From Nipponacmea schrenckii (Eukaryota; Mollusca; Gastropoda; Lottiidae), in NCBI GenBank assembly GCA_030562195.1, contig JAUJPP010000003.1, positions 47,436,602 to 47,500,601 on the forward strand: 64,000 nt of DNA. The letters are read 5' to 3'. This document shows, piece by piece, positions 44,551 through 61,300 of this stretch; positions within the stretch are counted from its first letter, which is position 1, and each line of letters starts with the position of its first letter. The notes below the pieces were generated by a model. The model was not told the DNA's origin and did no database searches. It saw only the letters and a list, made by a program, of their open reading frames with translations. A program made the translations under genes and the position numbers.

Positions 44551-45960
44551 GGAGAAAAAAAAGCATAATTTAAGTTAACATGCCTATAAAAGGGTCAAAT
44601 CTAGAATAATATAGATTGAAGAAGGAGATATTTACCAATAATTGATTATTAATTGGTTCGAAAGTATGAATCTAACAGAACATTACTTAAACTTGGAGAT
44701 CTTTGCCAAATAATAAGTTGCTTGTCGTTTTTTATTTAAATATATTCGTATCATCTTCAAAACAGGCAATAAATACTACGACTTACCATCTGGACCGAAA
44801 TTTAAAAAAAATTTTTTTTTTAACAACAATAGAAAAGTGGGTAAAAAAATTTTGGCCTTTGGCCGCGCACTGTTTAATATTTTTGGTGAATTTTAATAAT
44901 TTTTTGTGTTTTTAATTGAACCCTTATGAAACCTTTTAAAAAATTTTCTTTTTGTTATTTTTTGTTTTTGGAACCAGAAATTTTAGCCAAAAATGCCAAG
45001 AAACAAAAACAGTTTAGGGTTTCCCCCAAAAAAAATTTTAAAAAATTTATAAGAATGATTTAAAAAATAAAAAAAAATTCTTGTTTTTATTTCCTTTTTA
45101 CAGGGGTTTAATGGGAAAAAATTAAACCCATGTTTTCAATTTGGCTGATTTCGATACTTTTTGGTCAAAAGGGCCTTGTGTTTAAAAAATTGATCAGCTA
45201 TTTTGTTTTTGTATCTTAGTTAATGTCAGATTTTCCCCCCCGTTTTTTTTAAAATTTAATTTTTAAAAACATTTTTAATATTTAATGTTGTAAAAATAAT
45301 TTTGGGAAAAAAGGGGTGTTTTAACGGGGCAACAGGCGTTGGGGGTTTTGCGGCAACTTACCTAACTCAAAAAGGGAAAAAACCCGGGGGGTTAAAAAAA
45401 ATTAAAATAAAAAAAAAGTTTTTTTTTGGGAAAATCATTTAATAACTGCTCGGTTAAAATTAGAAAGGCTGAATTATTGAATAAAATAACTAGCTACCAA
45501 AAGGTTAAAAAAACCATTTATTTTCCCCCAATAAAAAAGGGGGTTTTTAAAAGGGGGGTCCATTTTTATTTTTGGAAAATTTTTTTTGGGGATAAACTAG
45601 CATATTTGTATTTAGAAAATGGTTTTGGGCAATTTAAAATTTTCTTAATGAAAAGGGGGTTGCATTAAATATTTTAAAAAAAATTTTGTATGAGAATGTT
45701 GTCCAAAAAAAAAAAACTATTCTGATTTAAAAGGGGGTTAAAAGCAAACTAGTCCAATTTCGTATTGATTTAGCACTACTTTTTGGGTTTGAAAATGTTG
45801 GGGACGGTAGTTAAAATTTTTTTTGGTATTAAGAATGTTGTAAAAAACCTTTTTTTCTGAAATATAAAAATTTGTGCTATTTAAATTTTTAAAAAAATTT
45901 TGGGATGTCTTCTTTTTCATTCGATAGCACACATGCAGTTTGTTGTTGTGTGCGTCATAC
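44551..45960. other. Unsupported sequence, probably poor consensus (from about 44790)
   Basis: From about 44790 to 45960 the text is dominated by runs of four or more of the same base of all four kinds (such as AAAACCCGGGGGGTTAAAA), with no codon structure or repeat. This looks like uncorrected long-read errors. The first astacin exon may be hidden here. Short frames in this stretch are not trustworthy. Confidence 0.6.
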
Positions 45961-46059
45961 TGCACCTAACGTCATAAAACCGAATAACCCATAAATTATT
46001 CATAAAAAAGAGTTCGGGAACAAAATAATCACAATTTGTGGTACAATTCCGATAAAACG

Positions 46060-46218
46060 ACTTTCTGTTTTAGATTTAGAGGGGGTTTATTCGATATTTA
46101 ACCTTGCTTGAATATACCATTAGAGACCCTCGACCGCAAGCTGTCTCGGGATCAAATGATTCAAGCATACCGGTAGTTAAATATCGAATAAATCCCCTTT
46201 AAATCTAAAACAGAAAGT
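46060..46218. repeat. Foldback repeat with 44-bp arms
   Basis: Arms 46060-46103 and 46175-46218 (ACTTTCTGTTTTAGATTTA...) pair with about three mismatches around a 71-base loop that itself has a TTGCTTGAAT / ATTCAAGCAT pair. It could be a small MITE or foldback element. No target duplication identified. Confidence 0.6.
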
Positions 46219-48209
<1,991 letters not shown>

Positions 48210-48423
48210 GTGAGATATTTTCTTGAACATTTTGAATGTTTTGACTGATGTCATTTTTATCATGTCACATTGTTCATATTTGGTCATGATAGAATTTTTT
48301 CACTTTGGTGTCCATTGTATCAAGAGCTCTGAGAAGGGTTTTGAGGTGTCAATTAAATAACTGTCCTCGACATTAAAAATTTCAGGAAGCTGAAAAATTT
48401 GAGTTGAATTTAATGACCTGAGC

Positions 48424-49060
48424 TAACCTAGTCACTTACTATTTCTACCTTATTGAAAATGGTTGTATTAACCTAGTCACTATTTCTGTATTATAGAAAA
48501 TGGTGGGGATAACCTAGTCACTATTTCTGTATTTAAGAAAATGGGTTTGGGCCCAAACCCATCACTATTTCTGTATTATAGAAAAAGTTGGCCAACCTAT
48601 CATATTTTGTATATAGAAAAAGGTTGGCCAAACCCATCATATTTCTGTATTATAGAAAATGGTTGTGCAACTATCACTATTTTGTATTATAGAAAATGGT
48701 TGGCCAAACCCAGTCATATTTCTGTATTATAGAAAATGGTTGTGCAACTATCACTATTTTGTTTATAGAAAAGGTTGTGCCAACCTAGTCACTATTTCGT
48801 ATTATAGAAAATGGTTTTTGCAACTTTGTCACTATTTCTGTTTTATAGAAAATGGTTGGCCAACTTTGTCACTATTTTTTGTATTATAGGAAATGGTTGG
48901 CCACCTATCACAAAATTTTGTATTAAGAAAATGGTTGGCTAACCTAGTCACTATTTTATATAGAAAAAAAATTTTTTGGGTACTTTGTACTATTTCTGTA
49001 TTTTAGAAAATGGTTGTGCACCATCATTGTATATAAATGTTGTACCGTTTGTTGAAAATC
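48424..49060 (+). repeat. About 41-bp minisatellite downstream of renalase exons
   Basis: About 15 units of AACCTAGTCACTATTTCTGT...AGAAAATGGTTG, the first three near 41 bp and then irregular. Later units have many one-base losses and homopolymer changes, consistent with the consensus problem that begins just after. Reading frames over it are repeat artefacts. Confidence 0.8.
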
Positions 49061-50217
49061 TAAAGAAGATAAAGAAACGTGGCCAATTTTAATAAATATT
49101 TGAAAATTTTCCAACCTGAACCAAAAAAATGTAAAAAAAAAAATAGTTTCCATAGGATTTTTGTTGAAATTTTTTTCCAACTACACTTTCTTTTTGAACT
49201 CCACCTAATTTTTAAAATATCCCCTTTTAGAAATTAAATATTTTTAAAATAAAGAAAAAAAGGCTCTTAATTTCAATTTTGTTTTTTTAGGAAAAAATTT
49301 ACTTATTGTAGCAAACAAAAGGGGTTTTTGTTTTTTTAAATTTAAGAGAAGGAAATTGGCCTTAATATAGAGTTATCCTGATTTTTTTGCCTGTAAAATC
49401 ATATGGTCCCAAGGTTAATTTTTATAAATGCAAAACATCTTTAATAATACTTTTGACTTTTCTAATTTTAAAAAAAAAAATTAAAAAACAAAAAAGCCTT
49501 CAATTAATTTTTTCCCCAAATTTTTAAAACTGAAAAAAGCTATGCCACAAACAAAAGGTTGCAAATTAAAAAAAATGGAATAAAAAACCCTATATTTTTT
49601 TTTACCTTGTTTTTTTTCCTTTATCATTGGACTGTTTCCCAATTTTTTTTTTAAAAAAAAGACCCCCTTGTTTTTAAAATACCTTGAAAGGGTCCTTTAA
49701 TTCATACACAATTACTTTTTCGCTTTATTTAATTTTTACTTTTAAACTTTAAAAGGGAAACCCAACATTTATAAAAAATTTTGGGAAAACATTAACATTT
49801 TATTCACTTTTTTTAAAAAGGTTCGATATTTGTTTTAAAAAATTGACCTGCCTTAAATTGGGCATATTAATAGCCCAGACTTTTGTTTTTGTTTATTTTT
49901 TTGGTACATAAAGCATCTCAAATATGATTGTTTAAATTAACCCCTGTTTATTGGAGGGGGGGCTTTACCCTTCGGTTTTAGGTTGTATTGACCTGCAACA
50001 ATTTTTGAAAATTAAAAAAGATACCGCCATTTTAAAGGGGTGTATTATCAAAATTTGTGCAAGATGTTTATTAAAGGGAAATTTGAACAATTTTTAGGGG
50101 AAGTTTTTTTATTCCTTTGTGGTATTATCTGTAACAATTGTTGATTTTTTTTAGAAATTGCGTTTAATTTTTTAATTACCAAAAGGGGAAATTTCAAAAT
50201 AAAAAAAGTAAAAATTT
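49061..50217. other. Probable poor-consensus stretch
   Basis: The same signature as 44790-45960: dense homopolymer runs (TTTTTTTT, AAAAAAA, GGGG) without repeat or codon structure. The remaining renalase exons should be sought here. Confidence 0.55.
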
Positions 50218-50680
50218 ATGAGTTTTTTTTTTTGTGGACCTTTTCTTTATACTTTTGATGATATTGGTTATGTTCACAAAATGACCTTTTTAAATCATAA
50301 AAACCTAAAATTATTGCCCTGTTTTATTTTCTGGGAATTTTTGTGGAAAGGTAAAAATAATGGATTTTATAAAATATGGTGTAAATGTTTGAATCTCCTA
50401 AGATGGATCCCATGAAAATTAGTTTTTCTTGTTCTTGAAAATGGGTAAAATGTATTGTAGTGGACATGATAGAAAGCTGGTTTCTTGATGTATTTTGATA
50501 AACTGGATCTGAATGTAGGTATTCATTAGAAGAATATTTATTGCCTGCCTTTGTGTTTAATTTATTATTGATGTATGTGTGTTTGTATTCACATTAACGA
50601 ACCCTATTGATAATAAGAACAATACAAAATATATGATTTGTTGACCTTTGTTGCCTTGTAAACAAATTTACCTGTCATAT
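50218..50680 (+). repeat. Decayed HINE core (uncertain)
   Basis: Phrases such as ATTGCCCTG, AATGGATTTTATAAAATATG, TTGTTCTTGAAAATG and GAACCCTATTGATAAT follow the order of the units inside 25299-27421. Divergent, with both ends unclear. Confidence 0.4.
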
Positions 50681-52324
50681 AGAAATGTTAATCTTATTTT
50701 AGTTTTGAGAAAAATGAAAAAATACTTCACCCTATCACAGAGTTTCGAGATATATTTCTAAATTTAAACTCAAGAACATTTGTTATGAGTGCAATCAACA
50801 TGCAATTATGGAGATTACGTCATATTATTTGATTACATAACCCCTCCACACAACTTAGTCAATTTTACAAACTGAGATAGGCAAAAAGTTTAGCAGCATG
50901 ACGATTTACTGATTTTCTTCCAAAATAAAGGCTGGATAAATCCAATTATATACAGAGTTTGTAGAAGAGGTTAGTTTTTGTCTAACAAGACAAAACAATT
51001 CAAGTTAATACTGAATAGACAGCTGACATGAAATTAAAATTAAAAACTTTGTCCACGGGAAATAAGAACATTAAATAATACTTTATTGCAAATCATTTTT
51101 ATTTGTAAAAGCTCTGTAAAATATAGATATGGATATTAAACTTTTAAAAACGATATATATATATATAGGCATCTCTGAAAGCACAATTAAATCTAATTTA
51201 ATAAACTATTTTGCATAAAAAAAGCACTCTATCAACTCTTCAATTTTTAATTTCCCAAATTTACAGTGAAACCTCTGGAAACCAGTACCCTAGCTTGCTG
51301 ATGTAATGTAAATTCCTGATTATATGTTGTCCATGATAAAGCAATTTTAAAAGTAAAGTTCAATCATTACCAACATCATTGTGAGGCATGTGTCATGTAT
51401 GAGAAAGCAGAATCGTTTTTTATCAGGGGTATTTGAGCAAACCTCTGCAAGATCACAGATTCAAACACAAAGGAGTACAAGGATGCAGTTTGGAGGGGTT
51501 TCACTGTATTTATATTAATATTATGCAAGCTAAGTTTTACCCTATATAGAAGTCAATATTGTTTCAAGTTGTCTGAGATCTGAGCAAATTTAATGTTATA
51601 TATAATAACACTATCACCTAGAAACAATTCATCTTATTGACAATGCATTGATATGTTCTCATTACCACAAATTATATAAACACACAATCTAAACCTAATA
51701 AACAATTACAATAGCAAAATTATTTAGTTCATTTACTTCATTTTATGTTCTTTCAAGTCCTGTTTGAATTATTGAACATGGAATTGTTATAAGCATAAAA
51801 CATATGAAATATCTATACGTAGAAGAAATATAATATACACATTAAAAAATATCTTCATCTTTGTCATTGTAAAATTGTAAATTTATCACAGTTACAGTTA
51901 AACATTATACTACACTGTTTGTTATTTAGGACTCAGATTGTCATAGATCCAATTTATATAAACATTTCTTGACATAATTATGTTAGAATAATGTACATGT
52001 ACATTGGATGTCAAATTGTAATGGAGTTATCACCCGCAATTAAAATACATGTACAAAGAATAAAGAATATTTTATTGATTTTTGGTAAAGAATTTTGACA
52101 TTGAAAACGGGAAGGCCCCATGAAAATTATGGTTACGAAAAGATAAAAATCAATAGATTTAGGTCTACCGGCAATAGATCGGGAGACAACATCCAAAAAC
52201 GGTAGAAACCCGACAAAATCGGTAGATTACACATGTATGAATGGAACTCAAAAAGAAAAATTCATCAATCTGATATATCAAAGAATGTGATTAAAAATTA
52301 TATGACATATAAAAGCGGGTTAGA
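50681..52324. other. No recognisable gene
   Basis: AT-rich intergenic sequence between renalase and the ABC transporter, which converge here. It probably includes the transporter's 3' UTR near its left-hand stop at 52325. No repeat is evident except a short (TA)n at 51155-51167. Confidence 0.4.
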
Positions 52325-55300
52325 TTATAGTTTAATTTTTATGAAATTATCATTGTTGATAATCTGCTCTTGTGATCCTTTCAAACTTAATCCATCGTAG
52401 CACGGGTTCATGTAGGCATATTTGCTGCTGTCTATATCAATATTTTTTGCGTAATCTCCTCTTCGTGATGTATTTGCCTTAGACGACCCTTCACTTGATG
52501 AGTCATCATCTTGAATACCGTCACTTTGATCTTTAGCGAAATTAACAAACACCTGAAACAAATCAACATTTGGATAAAACCTTGAAGTTGACTTTTCAAG
52601 GCCATAAAAATGCTGTTTAAAGACTCTTGAATATTATTATATATTTAATATTAGTTTAAATATATATCATGAGTATAAAAATGGTTTTCTAAAGGTATGA
52701 TTCACCCAGGTAAATAAATGAATGAAAATAAATTTATGTAGAAGAAGATAATAAGATAATATACGACACATACCTCATCTAATGAAGTTTGTGAGAGAGA
52801 ATACTCTAAAATGTCTTTCTGTGTCTGTAACCTTTCTAACATAGAGAATATATCTGCAACACAGCTTGATTCTCGTGGTATATCAAACTGTACTACTTCT
52901 GATGTCTCCTCCTATAAACAACAAATTATTATCAACAAACATATTCCCTTTCACCACCTACAGAGGGACAAAATTTTGTTGCTCAGTAAATCTTTTTTAA
53001 ATACTTATCCCCTTTCCCCAATTCCACGATAACCCCCATTTAAATATTATCCCTTTCAAAATATGACATGTCCTTAAGACTAAGCCATGGTCAGCACAGC
53101 CTTCAGTACAAACTTTTCAACACATATTCTGTGGTGTGTGCAGCAGAAGGCAAATTATCCAAGTTATATACAACTTAAAACAATTCTGACTTACTTTGAT
53201 TTGTGTACCAGGGAACTGGTTCATAAAAGCTTGTATAATAGCTATCTTATTACTACTGAGACCGGGAACATTTATTCTTACAATATAACCATCACCAAAC
53301 CTTAAATATACAAATCAGATAATATAATAACAAATTTCAATAACATTTACCATTTAAAATAAGGTAATTTTATATAAGGTAATACAATAACACCATATTA
53401 AAGATAATGCAACCCTTGTAAAGGTAATACAATAGAAATATATTTAAAGTAATACAATAACACCATAAAGAAAGTTAATATAAATATTGTAATCAATCAT
53501 ATAATAAGATATCCAATTCTGTGTCAGACTCGAATTCACTTGGCCAGAGGGGTAACGTAATAAAACTTGGGAAACTCACTTATTTTTAAGATGCTGTGGA
53601 CTGCCTAGACATTTTAGTTGTCCATTGACCATGATGGCTAATCTAGAACAGAGATGGTCACACTCATCCATACTATGTGAAGTTAACACCACAGATTGTC
53701 CCTGTCTTGTGGCATGGTGTATTGTTTTCCAGGCTAGACGTCGTGTTCCAGGATCCATACCAGTTGTTGGTTCATCCTAAACAAAGAATATCTAATAAAA
53801 GGCATTGACTAAAATATTACAATTGTCAAATTATAATCTCACAATATTTGATCTCTCCTCTAGTACTTTTGCTATCCTGTTTTCGACCATCATTGTCTCA
53901 ATTCAACAAAAAAGAAGAGAAAAGATGTCACTGGATAAGTAAGGAAACATACCAAGAATAAAATGTCTGGTTCTCCTATCATAGCTATAGCTAATGATAC
54001 CTTCCGTTTGTTACCACCACTATATGTTTTGATAGCTTTCTTAGCATACGTATTTAACTTGAGTTTGTTTATCAAGTCTTGAACCATCTAGAAGTAAAGA
54101 CAACATATAAATAAACTGTAAGGTGTTAACAATTATATATATATATACATATATTATTTCATTTATATAACACAAATCTATTTATATATATGTTAATTAT
54201 ATAATATGATTAAATGAATTGCAATATTTGTTCCAAGATAAAAAGAACTTACAGAAGTAGCATTTGACCCTGTATAACCTTTAACTCGGGCATAAAATAA
54301 TAACAATTCTTCAGCTGATAAGAATTCATCTAAACCACCATATTGAGGACAGTATCCAATATTCTTCAAGATGTCTCCATTTTTACCATTTCCATTACCA
54401 CACAATCTGTAGAGAAAAACAAATATTACTTGACGCAAATGGCAACTTTGCTTTTGCTCAAATCTATTCATATAGCCAATATATATGAAGCCATGGCTAA
54501 ATTTGATGATTGGCAAATGTCTCCCAAGCCTCATTTCATTTTCCATGTATCATTGTAAAATGACAAAAACAAAGTTATCTCATCCATGTAGGTTAAAAAC
54601 AGATGCTCACATAATTCAAAAAGAATACATACTGTTTTCCATGAAGTGTTGCTGATCCAAGTGATGGAGTTAGTTCCCCTGTTAACATTCTAAATGATGT
54701 TGTCTTTCCTGCTCCATTTACTCCTAACAATCCAAAACACTGAAAATATATCATAACATAACTTACAAAATAGGCATTATAAATCATAGGACTACTGTAA
54801 TATGATTCACTTTGAATTGAGTGAATAATATACAGTACAGTATAAGAAAAAAGTTTAATGATTTAGTATAAAAAATAATACAACATAGTATAATAACACT
54901 ATAATACAGAGTTATATAACTTTCCCTTATATATCCTTATAAATTATACTTACTTCACCATGATGTACACCAAAACTAATATTATCAACAGCTAAAAATT
55001 TATGCAATCCTCTTCGGAAAATCTGAAAATTTAGATGGTTATTCAATCTAATTAGTACATTTAAGTCTTCCTTATCATCTTCACATCAACTCTATATTAA
55101 TTTTGCCTTGTTACCTTCTTTAAAGAATTTTTTTTTCATGATCCAAATTCAAGCATCCTTTTGCTCAGATCAGAGTGTGAGTCAATATAAAATAATTTGA
55201 ACCGCTCCTAAAGATTGCTGAATTGACATAAAACAAGACCTACCTTAGTTAGTCTATTGACAACAAAGATGTCTTCATTATTTTGACCTTGACTTATTCT

Positions 55301-55361
55301 ATCAGATTCACATTGCACATCTTCTTCTTTATCATAATCACCCAACATTTCACGACTCACT
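52325..55361 (-). CDS. ABCA second nucleotide-binding domain and C-terminus
   Basis: Exons in order: 55244-55361, 54954-55022, 54633-54739 (Walker [15 protein letters not shown]), 54253-54406 (Q-loop, [18 protein letters not shown]), 53952-54087 (signature [17 protein letters not shown], then Walker B LFL/DEPTTG), 53580-53776 (GMDPGTRR and switch His in [19 protein letters not shown]), 53195-53300 ([11 protein letters not shown]), 52774-52911 and 52325-52552 ([11 protein letters not shown], then an acidic/serine-rich tail). The last residues do not form an obvious PDZ-binding motif like that of ABCA1. Confidence 0.87.
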
Positions 55362-58300
55362 CTATAAATATATTAGTTTATATACTGATTCATCAAACAA
55401 CCACAGTCATATAGCTTACAACCATAGTTTGATGGCTTTCAACCATAGTTTGATGGCTTTCAACCAGAGTTTGATGGCTTACAACCATAGTTGGATGGCT
55501 TACAACCATAGTTTGAGGCTTACAACCATAGTTTGATGGCTTACAACCATAGTTTGATGGCTTACAACCATAGTTTGATGGCTTACAACCATAGTTTGAT
55601 GGCTTACAACCATAGTTTGAGGCTTACAACCATAGTTTGATGGATTACAACCACAGTTTGGTGGATTACAACCACAGTTTGGTGGATTACAACCACAGTT
55701 TGATGGCTTACAACCAAGTTTGATGGCTTACAACCATATTTTGATGGCTTACAAACCCCAGCCTTTATACAACCCCAGTTTGATGGATTACACCCAGTTT
55801 GGTGGATTACAACCACAGTTTGGTGGTTTACAACCATATTTTGATGGCTTATCACCACAGCCTTACCAACACAGTTTGATGGCTTACCCAACACAACCAA
55901 AATTTGGGAAAAAAGGCTTAAAATACCACAATTTAATGGCTTACAAAACAGTTTGATGGCTTAAAAAATTGATGGCTTACAACCACAGTTTTGCATGGCT
56001 TACTATACCACATTTTGATGGCTTACTATAACATTTTGATGGCTTACAACCACCGTTTGATACCTTACAACCCTAGTTTGCTGACTTATAACCATAGTTC
56101 GATGGTTTACAACCATAGTTTGATGATTTACAACCAAAGTTTAATGCTAACAACCAAAAATTTCATTGTAGTTACAAAAACATTTTGGGTTTGATGGGGT
56201 TTTACAAACCATAGGTTTTTGATGGTTTACAGCCATAGTTTGATGATTTACAACCATAGTTTGGTGGTTTACAACCAAAGTTTAATAGCTAACAATCGCA
56301 GATAATTTCATTGTAGTAGACAGATAAGTATTTGAGGTATGGTGTCCATGAAGAGTTAGAATATATCAAAGCCATGCAGTATTTGATTGCTATGAAACAT
56401 GATATTACGTACCTGTCAGTAGTCTCTGGTTTATACTCAATCACTACAGTGATGCAGAAAAACACAACTCCTTGGATAGCCAGAGCAATTAAATTCCACG
56501 CCAGTAAATCAAAACTGAAGGGATCAACATAGACATCATCGCCATATCGTATAAAAACTTTATACTTAAAGTAATTGGTACTGAGGTTAATAAGTCCTTG
56601 ACATAAACTGTATTGAGGGAAGATCAGGAACACATATTGTAATGCATTAACAGCCAATTCAACTTGCTGTAATAAAAACAGAAATCATATTAAATTTCAA
56701 TTAATTTAAGACTATCTGATCAAATGAAAATGCATTAAGTCCTTATATGATAGGCTTCAAGATAAAAAAAACAAACAAAAAATGCTGTAAGTAATTCATC
56801 ATTCACATATTTCAGCAACCATTTAACTTTTTTACTTAATATTTTAGATAATCATAAAACTGAATTCAAGGATTCTTAAACCAAATTTGCCTTTTTCATT
56901 AAATATGTAAAAATACTACTTTATTTTGGAAAACTGAATGTTATGAAATTTGGTACTCACTGGTAAGTGATTAAACAACAAGAGACATAGTAACGTAACC
57001 ACAGTTATTACACCCAAAAACATATTGATACAGAATAAAACTAGATAGGCAGCAGAACCAGTCTTAAATAACTTCAACGTAGAATACATAATTGGCAATA
57101 TGGCAAAACTGAAATACATAAAGAGTAATTTTAATTTCTTTAGAGCAAAGACATAATGTTGAGTGCCATGAGGGAAATTTTGCATGAAGAGTATCATTTA
57201 TCTGTCAATTTCTTATCATTTATCAGATTCTATATGAAGTTTTCACTTCAGGTTAACAGACAACCTGCATGATTAGATTCTATATGAAGTTATCACCTCA
57301 GGTTAACAGACAATCTGAATGATTAGATTCTATATGTAGTTTTCACTTCAGGTTAACAGACAACCTGCATGATTAGATTCTATATGTAGTTTTCACTTCA
57401 GGTTAACAGACAACCTGAATGATTAGATTCTATATGAAGTTATCAACTCAGGTTAACAGACAATCTGAATGATTAGATTATATATGTAGTTATCATTTCA
57501 GGTTAACAGATAACCTGAATGATTAGATTCTATATGAAGTTATCAACTCAGGTTAACAGACAATCTGAATGATTAGATTCTATATGTAGTTATCATTTCA
57601 TGTAAACAGATAACCTGAATGATTAGATTCTATATGTAGTTTTCACCTCAGGTTAACAGATAACCTGAATGATTAGATTCTATATGTAGTTATCATTTCA
57701 GGTTAACAGAAATCTGAATGATTAGATGCTATATGTAGCGGCCGCAGGTGCCGATCTAGGTGGTAGTAGCAAATATTATAATATATAACAATTAATTATA
57801 TATATAATATATGTTATCACCTCAGGTTAACAGACAACCAGAATGATTTGATTCTATATGTAGTTTTCACTTCAGGTTAACAGACAACCTAAATGATTAG
57901 ATTCTATATGTAGTTTTCACTTCAGGTTAACAGAAAACCTGAATGATTAGACACTTGTTGTCACCATTAAAAATCTTGGCTGTTTTTAATATACAGGAGT
58001 ATACTAAATGCAAATACATACCCAAATAGTACAAGTAGAGCAGTAAAACCAGCTAGATTGTTTCTGAGATAATAGGCTTCTGGTTGAAATATACAGATGA
58101 TAATAACAGCACATAACACTGATATCATATAGACAAACTACAATTATAGATATATTTATATACGGTATATATATGATATTCCATGTAAATATTGAAATGA
58201 AATGAAAGGGAGTGTACTGTCCTACATTAAGTCTGATTTTGTAATGCCATTCATTGAAACATGAAATAACTTAAAACAATAAACCAAAGGTTATTAAAAC

Positions 58301-61300
58301 TTACGAAATCCCAAGTGAATGTTGCTAACCAATAAAAGATGGGTCCAACACCACTTATTGATTGGATATGTTTCTCATTATTTAAGCGTTCTCCTATAGA
58401 TATCAATATCAAACCACTAGGTACAAAACAGAAAGCCATTAATACTATAATTGATATGCCAGCATCAGCTGCATTCTGTTCCCTGAAAATAACATGGTAA
58501 TTCAGTAATTTAGAGAAATTATTCAAATAATCTAGAGAAATGTAGTTCCTTCATGAAGACTTTAAGAATTAAGAGCCTACTCATATTCAATGGATAGTAC
58601 AAAAAAGTAAGCAAATGAGCAGTGGTAGTTTGATACAGTGTGCCTTTGATAAAATATGATGTATCCACATTATCCAATGCCGACAAATAAGTAAAAAACA
58701 ACTTACAGTAAATCAGATGACAACGGTTGTAGTTTTGATGGTAATGGATGATTGTATACACTTATTCCTGTTAATAACAATACAAAATATATTAGGGCAG
58801 TCAATAACACCATGTAACATAACATATCATTATAACACGTTCAACAACTTACAGGATTGATTTATAATAACACCCATTCAATAATAATTTGAAGGTTGAA
58901 GCACAACAATAAAAATTGACTTAATAATAATTATAATTGACTTCCTAGTCGTAGTATTTTCTACTGGACCACAATAGATAGCTGTTTCATTAGCAGTGAT
59001 GAACTTGGTTTTGAAACATAATGATACATAATGATGGTTGTTGACAGACATTTGCCAAAAAGATAATAATAATAATAAAAAACATACCATAGTCAGCTAT
59101 CTGTTCTGTTGTTAGTTTAGAACGTAGTAACATGTTGCTGTAAGCATTTCTAAAAGCAGGCATAGCATGATAACCCTTATTGTTGAACCAGACCCTTACT
59201 GTTTGCTCTTCATTGGAAGTCTCAAACGACCAGCCACCATATCTGAAATGATCAATGCAATGAAGTATTGAGCAAATTCTTCTGTTATTGTTCTCAAATT
59301 ATTTGGTAATATCTGATTCAATCACAGACATAAAAATCAAATTATATTGATAAACTTATAAGAAGGCTAGCTATCTTAAACCAATAGCTGATGAAACCAA
59401 TTTTGATGATGTAAGACTCTAAAAGCCGAGACTCACCTCTGTTCAATAAAATCTGAGAAACTATTTAGTAGGTAATCATCAATATCATAACCATTTAATT
59501 TCTGTAGGTAGTCATCTGACATCATCTTTAATTGACTGGGAGCTGTAGTTGTTGATTTTTGATCACAGACATGTTGGTAGTTAGAACAAGTACAACTAGC
59601 TAATGTGTTGTTACTGGACATAAACTGATGTGTTAAATCATCCTCAGATAAACATGTAAAGCCACTGAAATAATAGGATATAGTTTATATCAGGGAACTA
59701 TTACTGGATTTGAAATTCTTTCTATATTTTAGACTTAAGGATTGCTGTTTCAAAATAATGGATTAGAATCTCGAAGTGCTTTTTTATTTGAATTTAAATG
59801 TTTTTGATGTTCACTGTAAAATTATAAAAGAAATATTAAATTTGTTTGGTTGTTTATCATACCTGGGTTGAAATTTTTTCATACAAGTCGTTCCTACCCC
59901 TGGGGCATTGATTAAACTTCTGCTCATTCTCTCTGTAGTCGGACTTAAAATATCATCTCTACAATTACACAGTTATTCAAACATTGAGTATCAAATAATT
60001 ATATTCTCATATTGAACAACTTCTTCTTAGAAGAAGGTACATTTATCTAGACATACCCGTTACCTCTTTGTCTTGTAGTTGTGCTGATAGTACATCATGA
60101 GAACTTGCGCTAACACTGGACTGTGTTCTGTGAAACTCACAGAAAGTATCAGCCTAACAATCCAGTGAGTGTTCACATTAACATTTGTCATGCAGATTTT
60201 AGTTAATTTTAGTGAATGATGTTATGAGAGAAACTCACCAAGCACTGTTAATCATTCAAAAATGAATAAATAAAACCTAAGATCCTTATTTGTACCTACT
60301 TGTAAAACATGAAGCTATTGGGTCCATACAGGGTTGGTGTCATTAACAAATTTGGAAGAATAAATTTCTCAGGGCGTATTCTAGAAAACCCAACTGCTGC
60401 CAATAACAAGATGACTGGTAATACTAATACGGATATCAACATTCTCCAGTCTCTTCTGTAATGATGGAACCGTTTTAATAAAAATGCTCCTAATTGATGG
60501 AAACTCAAGCCACATCCAGATTTACGAGTTTCTTTTCCTGTCTTTATATCGACTAAGTGAGTATCTGAAATGAGGAGTACAAACATCTATACATCTAGAC
60601 CAGGCTGAAGTCACTTTTCAACCATCTCTCATAATCATTCTCTTAATTTCTTTTTTACAAACTATTTACTCATTTACTTCTGCAAAAAATACATTTACTC
60701 TTTATTAACATCTTTAGATTTTCTAGAAAGAAAAAGGGAGTAAATAGCAATCAGGGTGTCCTAGGAAATGCAGAAGCCGATTTGTTCACTTTCTGAACAT
60801 GGAATTCAATAGGTAGATATCTGAAAGTTCTAAAACATAGACTGACTATCTTTGCTGACATGGTAAACTATGTGGCATTTCATGTTTTTGATTAACAAAT
60901 GATTTTCCTTTAAACATAATTGTGGTATGAAAAAAACAAGACAACAACAACAAGCAATTGGAAATTACTGCAACACTACACAAACATCACATAAAATATT
61001 GATTAGGTATATAAGTATAAAGATATTAAAAAGAGATAAAAGATAAGAGGTAAAAGAAAATCAATTTTATCTCATTATTTAAAATCAGGCTTTTCAAAAA
61101 TAAAAATTAGTCTTGGCAAACCTTTATCATTGTGATATATCTAGAAGGAATTTTTACTCAAATATAAGTTAAAACAAGGTCAAACATTTATAACAAAAGA
61201 TGCCAATTAACCACAAAGCAACAAAAACACAGGGTAAAAAATGGGAGAGATTAGAATAATTTACCTTCAATTTCCACTGGTAAGAAAGTACTACTACTAC

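Noticed and set aside
55604..55900. 98-codon minus-strand frame with repeated VVIHQT
   Set aside because: It is the 21-bp intronic minisatellite read through in a frame without stops; no start context and no protein family.
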